From the NCBI GenBank assembly GCA_945886995.1, contig CAMCZJ010000136.1:1-8227 (forward strand): a stretch of 8,227 nucleotides of DNA, in the 5' to 3' direction. The notes beneath the pieces are model-generated. The model made no database searches, had not been told where the DNA came from, and saw only the letters and a list, made by a program, of their open reading frames with translations. Position 1 is the stretch's first letter. Every line of letters starts with the position of its first letter. A program made the position numbers and the translations under genes. The DNA comes from Asaia bogorensis. Its GTDB lineage: Bacteria; Pseudomonadota; Alphaproteobacteria; Acetobacterales; Acetobacteraceae. Shown here in pieces: positions 5,977 to 8,227 of this stretch.

Positions 5977-6888
5977 ATGCTCGTACGTCGCGCAGCCCTC
6001 ATGCTTCCGGGCTTGGCCTTGCTGGCCAGTAAGGCTCACGCACAAGGCGATTGGCGCCAACAGGTGGCCGAAGTGCGCTTCGGCATGATCTCGGTTGAGA
6101 ATGAACGAGACGCCGTGGCACGCCTGCAAGGTCTTCAAACCTATATGGCGCGTGAACTACGCTCCCCTTTCCGCGTATTCCGCGGGTCTGACTATGCAGC
6201 GGTGGTGGAGGCGCTACGTGCCGGTCACTCCGAATTGGCCTATCTCGGCCCAGCCTCCTACGGGTTAGCGCGCCGTGTCATGGGGGAACGCATCATCCCG
6301 ATATTCCGCTATATTGATAATGAGGGCATGGAGGGCTACCACAGCGTCATGATCGTGCGTGCGGATAGCCCGATCCGGACTCTTGATGATATGCGCGGCA
6401 AGACTCTCGGGTTCAGTGACCCCAATAGTACGTCAGGCTTCCAGGTACCGGGCTGGTTCCTTCGCCGCCAAGGGATGGACCCGGCAAGCTATTTTTCCCG
6501 CACCGGCTTTACTGGCAGTCATGAGCAAGGCGTGATGGCTGTAATCAATGGAACATTTGATGGTGCTGTGATTTCCTACTCAAATGAACGTCGCAATACG
6601 TTCCAGCGCATGGCGGAAAAGGGCATGATTCCGGAAGGCTCGGTCCGGGTCATCTGGAAATCGCCACTTATACCGAATGCCCCCATTGTGATGCGCACTG
6701 ATTTGCCGGAAAGCTTCCGAAGGGAGGCGATTGCGGCTTTTGCCGCGATGCCGCAGCGCGATCCGCAAGCTTTCCGTGATATGTCATCTGATGCGCGGGG
6801 CTTGGCGCCTGCCAAGCACGAGGATTACCTCGATATCGTCGCCATCCTTGAGGAGAATGCGGCGCGGCGGCGGGAAAGGCGTTCCTGA
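5977..6888 (+). CDS. phnD: PhnD-type phosphonate/phosphite ABC transporter substrate-binding protein
   Basis: The 303-residue product is a periplasmic binding protein of the PhnD/PtxB family. A signal peptide is clear: MLVRRAALMLPGLALLASKA, then a signal peptidase I site at AHA-Q (after residue 22). The mature protein carries RFGMISVEN (first strand), AYLGPASY at about 88-95, and DPNSTSGF at about 148-155. The STSG in that last motif matches the anion-binding loop known from PhnD. The start at 5977 follows GAGG at 5964-5967 by nine bases and gives a proper signal peptide; a longer in-frame extension to 5719 overlaps the glycosyltransferase gene and is not used. It probably captures a phosphonate, phosphite or phosphate-like anion and hands it to the two downstream permeases. 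The stop codon overlaps the proposed CTG start of the first permease. Confidence 0.88.
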   Translation: MLVRRAALMLPGLALLASKAHAQGDWRQQVAEVRFGMISVENERDAVARLQGLQTYMARELRSPFRVFRGSDYAAVVEALRAGHSELAYLGPASYGLARRVMGERIIPIFRYIDNEGMEGYHSVMIVRADSPIRTLDDMRGKTLGFSDPNSTSGFQVPGWFLRRQGMDPASYFSRTGFTGSHEQGVMAVINGTFDGAVISYSNERRNTFQRMAEKGMIPEGSVRVIWKSPLIPNAPIVMRTDLPESFRREAIAAFAAMPQRDPQAFRDMSSDARGLAPAKHEDYLDIVAILEENAARRRERRS

Positions 6889-7742
6889 TTTCTTCCACCG
6901 CAATAGACGCAGCGGAAACACGCTGGCGCGCTGCAAGGGCTGCTCGGCAGCGCGCCTGGTTCTTGGGTGCGGTGCTTCTGACGCTCGCCATAGCACTATC
7001 GGCTTGGCTCGGGGAGGTTAGCATCGCGCGGCTCTGGCGTGGCCTTCCCTTGGCGGGTGATTATATCGCGGGCACAATGCCGCGCCTGCGGCTCGAATAC
7101 TTCCCCGCCGATCTTGCCTATTGGATGTGGGGCTTCACGGATTGGGCGCTGCTGCTCGCGGATACGTTGCTGATTGCCTATGTGGGCACGGTTTTGGGCG
7201 GCCTGGTTGCGCTGCTGCTTTCCTTTCCCGCAGCGGCCACGCTGGCGCCAGCGTGGGTCGTTTCTCTCACCAGACGTTTGCTGGAGGTGATGCGCACCGT
7301 GCCGACCCTCGTGCTGGCGCTCATCTTTGTCTACGCTTTTGGCCTTGGTGCCTTTGCCGGTATGGTGGCCATTGCCGTCCATTCCGCCGGTGCGCTTGGG
7401 AAACTATTTGCCGAGGAGCATGAAAACGCTTCCCTGGCACAAATGGAGGCAGTGCGAGCCGCCGGTGGCTCCTGGCCCGCGCAGATGCGCTTTGGCATTT
7501 TCCCGCAATCCCTGCCGGGGGTACTGAGCTACGGTCTGCTCCGCTTCGAAATCAATGTACGCGAAGCCAGCGTTCTTGGCATTGTTGGCGCCGGCGGCAT
7601 CGGGGAAGAACTCTATCTTGCGGTACGGCAATTCGAATACCAGGATATCTCCGCGATTCTTGTCCTGATCCTTGTAACGGTTGCGGTGATTGATCTCCTT
7701 TGCGGGCGACTGCGCCGTCGGGTTCTGGGAAGTACGTCATGA
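6885..7742 (+). CDS. phnE: PhnE-type ABC transporter permease, first copy (probable non-ATG start)
   Basis: This inner-membrane permease belongs to the PhnE family. A long hydrophobic segment spans about residues 25-43. Further ones follow in the central region (WALLLADTLLIAYVGTVLGG, then TVPTLVLALIFVYAFGLGAF) and at the C terminus (ISAILVLILVTVAVIDLLC). The cytoplasmic EAA loop that contacts the ATPase is EAVRAAGGSWPAQMRF with a downstream FPQSLPG. The frame is open upstream to 6852 without ATG, GTG or TTG until TTG at 6963. The codons from 6885 to 6962 encode a family-like cytoplasmic N terminus (DAAETRWRAARAARQRAWF), and TTG 6963 has no ribosome-binding site and would cut into the first membrane helix. 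CTG at 6885 follows GGAAAGG (6873-6879) by five bases and overlaps the phnD stop as CTGA, so it is chosen. If TTG is used, the protein is 259 residues. Translation is likely coupled to phnD. Confidence 0.85.
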   Translation: MISSTAIDAAETRWRAARAARQRAWFLGAVLLTLAIALSAWLGEVSIARLWRGLPLAGDYIAGTMPRLRLEYFPADLAYWMWGFTDWALLLADTLLIAYVGTVLGGLVALLLSFPAAATLAPAWVVSLTRRLLEVMRTVPTLVLALIFVYAFGLGAFAGMVAIAVHSAGALGKLFAEEHENASLAQMEAVRAAGGSWPAQMRFGIFPQSLPGVLSYGLLRFEINVREASVLGIVGAGGIGEELYLAVRQFEYQDISAILVLILVTVAVIDLLCGRLRRRVLGSTS

Positions 7743-8227
7743 TGAAATCCCGACTAGCCACGCCGCTTTTTTGTGCCTTTCTCTTGCTGCTGTTGATCGC
7801 AGGCCTGTGGCGGATGGATGCCTCGCCAGAGCGGATTTTCAATGGCATCACGAAGCTCGGCTGGCTGGTGGCGCTGATGTGGCCGCCTTCTGCCGGCGGT
7901 GTCTTGCTGGAACTTCTGATGAGCCTAATGGAAAGCCTTGCCATGGCATTCCTCGGCACGCTTTTGGCGGTGCTGCTGGCACTACCCCTGGCTTTGCTCG
8001 GTGCCGGGAACATCATTGGCAATGCGCTGCTCAGATTCTCCGTGCGGCGGATTTATGATGGGCTGCGCGGCATAGATACGCTGATCTGGGCTCTGATTTT
8101 CGTGGCCGCTGTAGGTATGGGCCCATTTGCGGGCATTCTGGCCTTGGCGGTGCCAGATATTGGTACCCTGGCCAAGCTTTTCAGTGAGGCGCTGGAATCC
8201 GCTGATCGGCGGCAGGTGGAAGCGGTG
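7739..8227 (+). CDS. phnE: PhnE-type ABC transporter permease, second copy (cut by window edge)
   Basis: A frame with no stop runs from the ATG at 7739 to the window end (163 codons seen). The start forms an ATGA overlap with the stop of the first permease. A second ATG follows at once at 7742, so either may serve; GGGAAG at 7727-7732 is a usable ribosome-binding site for both. The visible part has an N-terminal membrane helix (LFCAFLLLLLIAGLW), then a segment like SLAMAFLGTLLAVLLALPLALL, then the family stretch DTLIWALIFVAAVGMGPFAGILALAV. It ends inside the EAA loop (FSEALESADRRQVEAV). It is related to but distinct from the first copy, so the two probably form a heterodimeric channel for PhnD cargo. 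The remaining C-terminal part and any ATPase gene lie beyond the window. Confidence 0.88.
   Translation, partial: MMKSRLATPLFCAFLLLLLIAGLWRMDASPERIFNGITKLGWLVALMWPPSAGGVLLELLMSLMESLAMAFLGTLLAVLLALPLALLGAGNIIGNALLRFSVRRIYDGLRGIDTLIWALIFVAAVGMGPFAGILALAVPDIGTLAKLFSEALESADRRQVEAV

Noticed and set aside
1..8227. CRISPR arrays, tRNA or rRNA genes, insertion sequences, toxin-antitoxin or phage genes
   Set aside because: I looked for repeat-spacer patterns, clover-leaf signatures, terminal inverted repeats and transposase or integrase motifs and found none.

Overview
The window looks like a chromosomal segment of an alphaproteobacterium, possibly Rhodospirillales/Acetobacteraceae (inference from protein style, GC-rich codon use and short interspersed palindromes; no rRNA or marker gene is present to settle it). 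It holds seven complete protein genes, one gene cut by the right edge, one decayed gene, and two copies of a hairpin-forming repeat.

Left part (1-2201): a metallo-beta-lactamase-fold hydrolase on the minus strand and a divergent crotonase-family gene on the plus strand. A palindromic repeat sits at the 3' end of the first, and a second copy lies just after the second. That second copy abuts a decayed C-terminal piece of a DinG-like ATP-dependent DNA helicase (minus strand). This looks like a scar at the border of the next block.

Right part (2265-8227): a set of genes that together read as a phosphorus-starvation membrane-lipid remodelling and phosphorus-scavenging locus. A PmtA-type phospholipid N-methyltransferase (2376-2975, +) converges with a diacylglycerol-kinase-family lipid kinase (2980-3858, -). 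Divergent from the kinase are a PlcP-type calcineurin-like phospholipase C (4058-4879, +) and, 4 bases later, a GT4 glycosyltransferase of the kind that glycosylates diacylglycerol (Agt; 4884-5885, +). Next come a PhnD-type periplasmic binding protein with a signal peptide (5977-6888) and two PhnE-type permeases (6885-7742, and 7739 to the edge), coupled by overlapping stop/start codons. No PhnC ATPase is seen before the window ends.

Proposed logic (established for plcP/agt families, inferred here): PlcP removes the phosphate headgroup from phosphatidylcholine or phosphatidylethanolamine to give diacylglycerol. Agt converts that to phosphorus-free glycolipid, the kinase can return it to phosphatidic acid, and the methyltransferase controls the PE/PC pool. 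PhnDEE imports phosphonate, phosphite or another phosphate analogue. A good Pho-box-like array (three 7-mers at 11-base spacing) lies just upstream of phnD, and weaker matches lie upstream of the methyltransferase and plcP, which fits PhoB control. The methyltransferase/kinase pair is visibly lower in GC than its surroundings.
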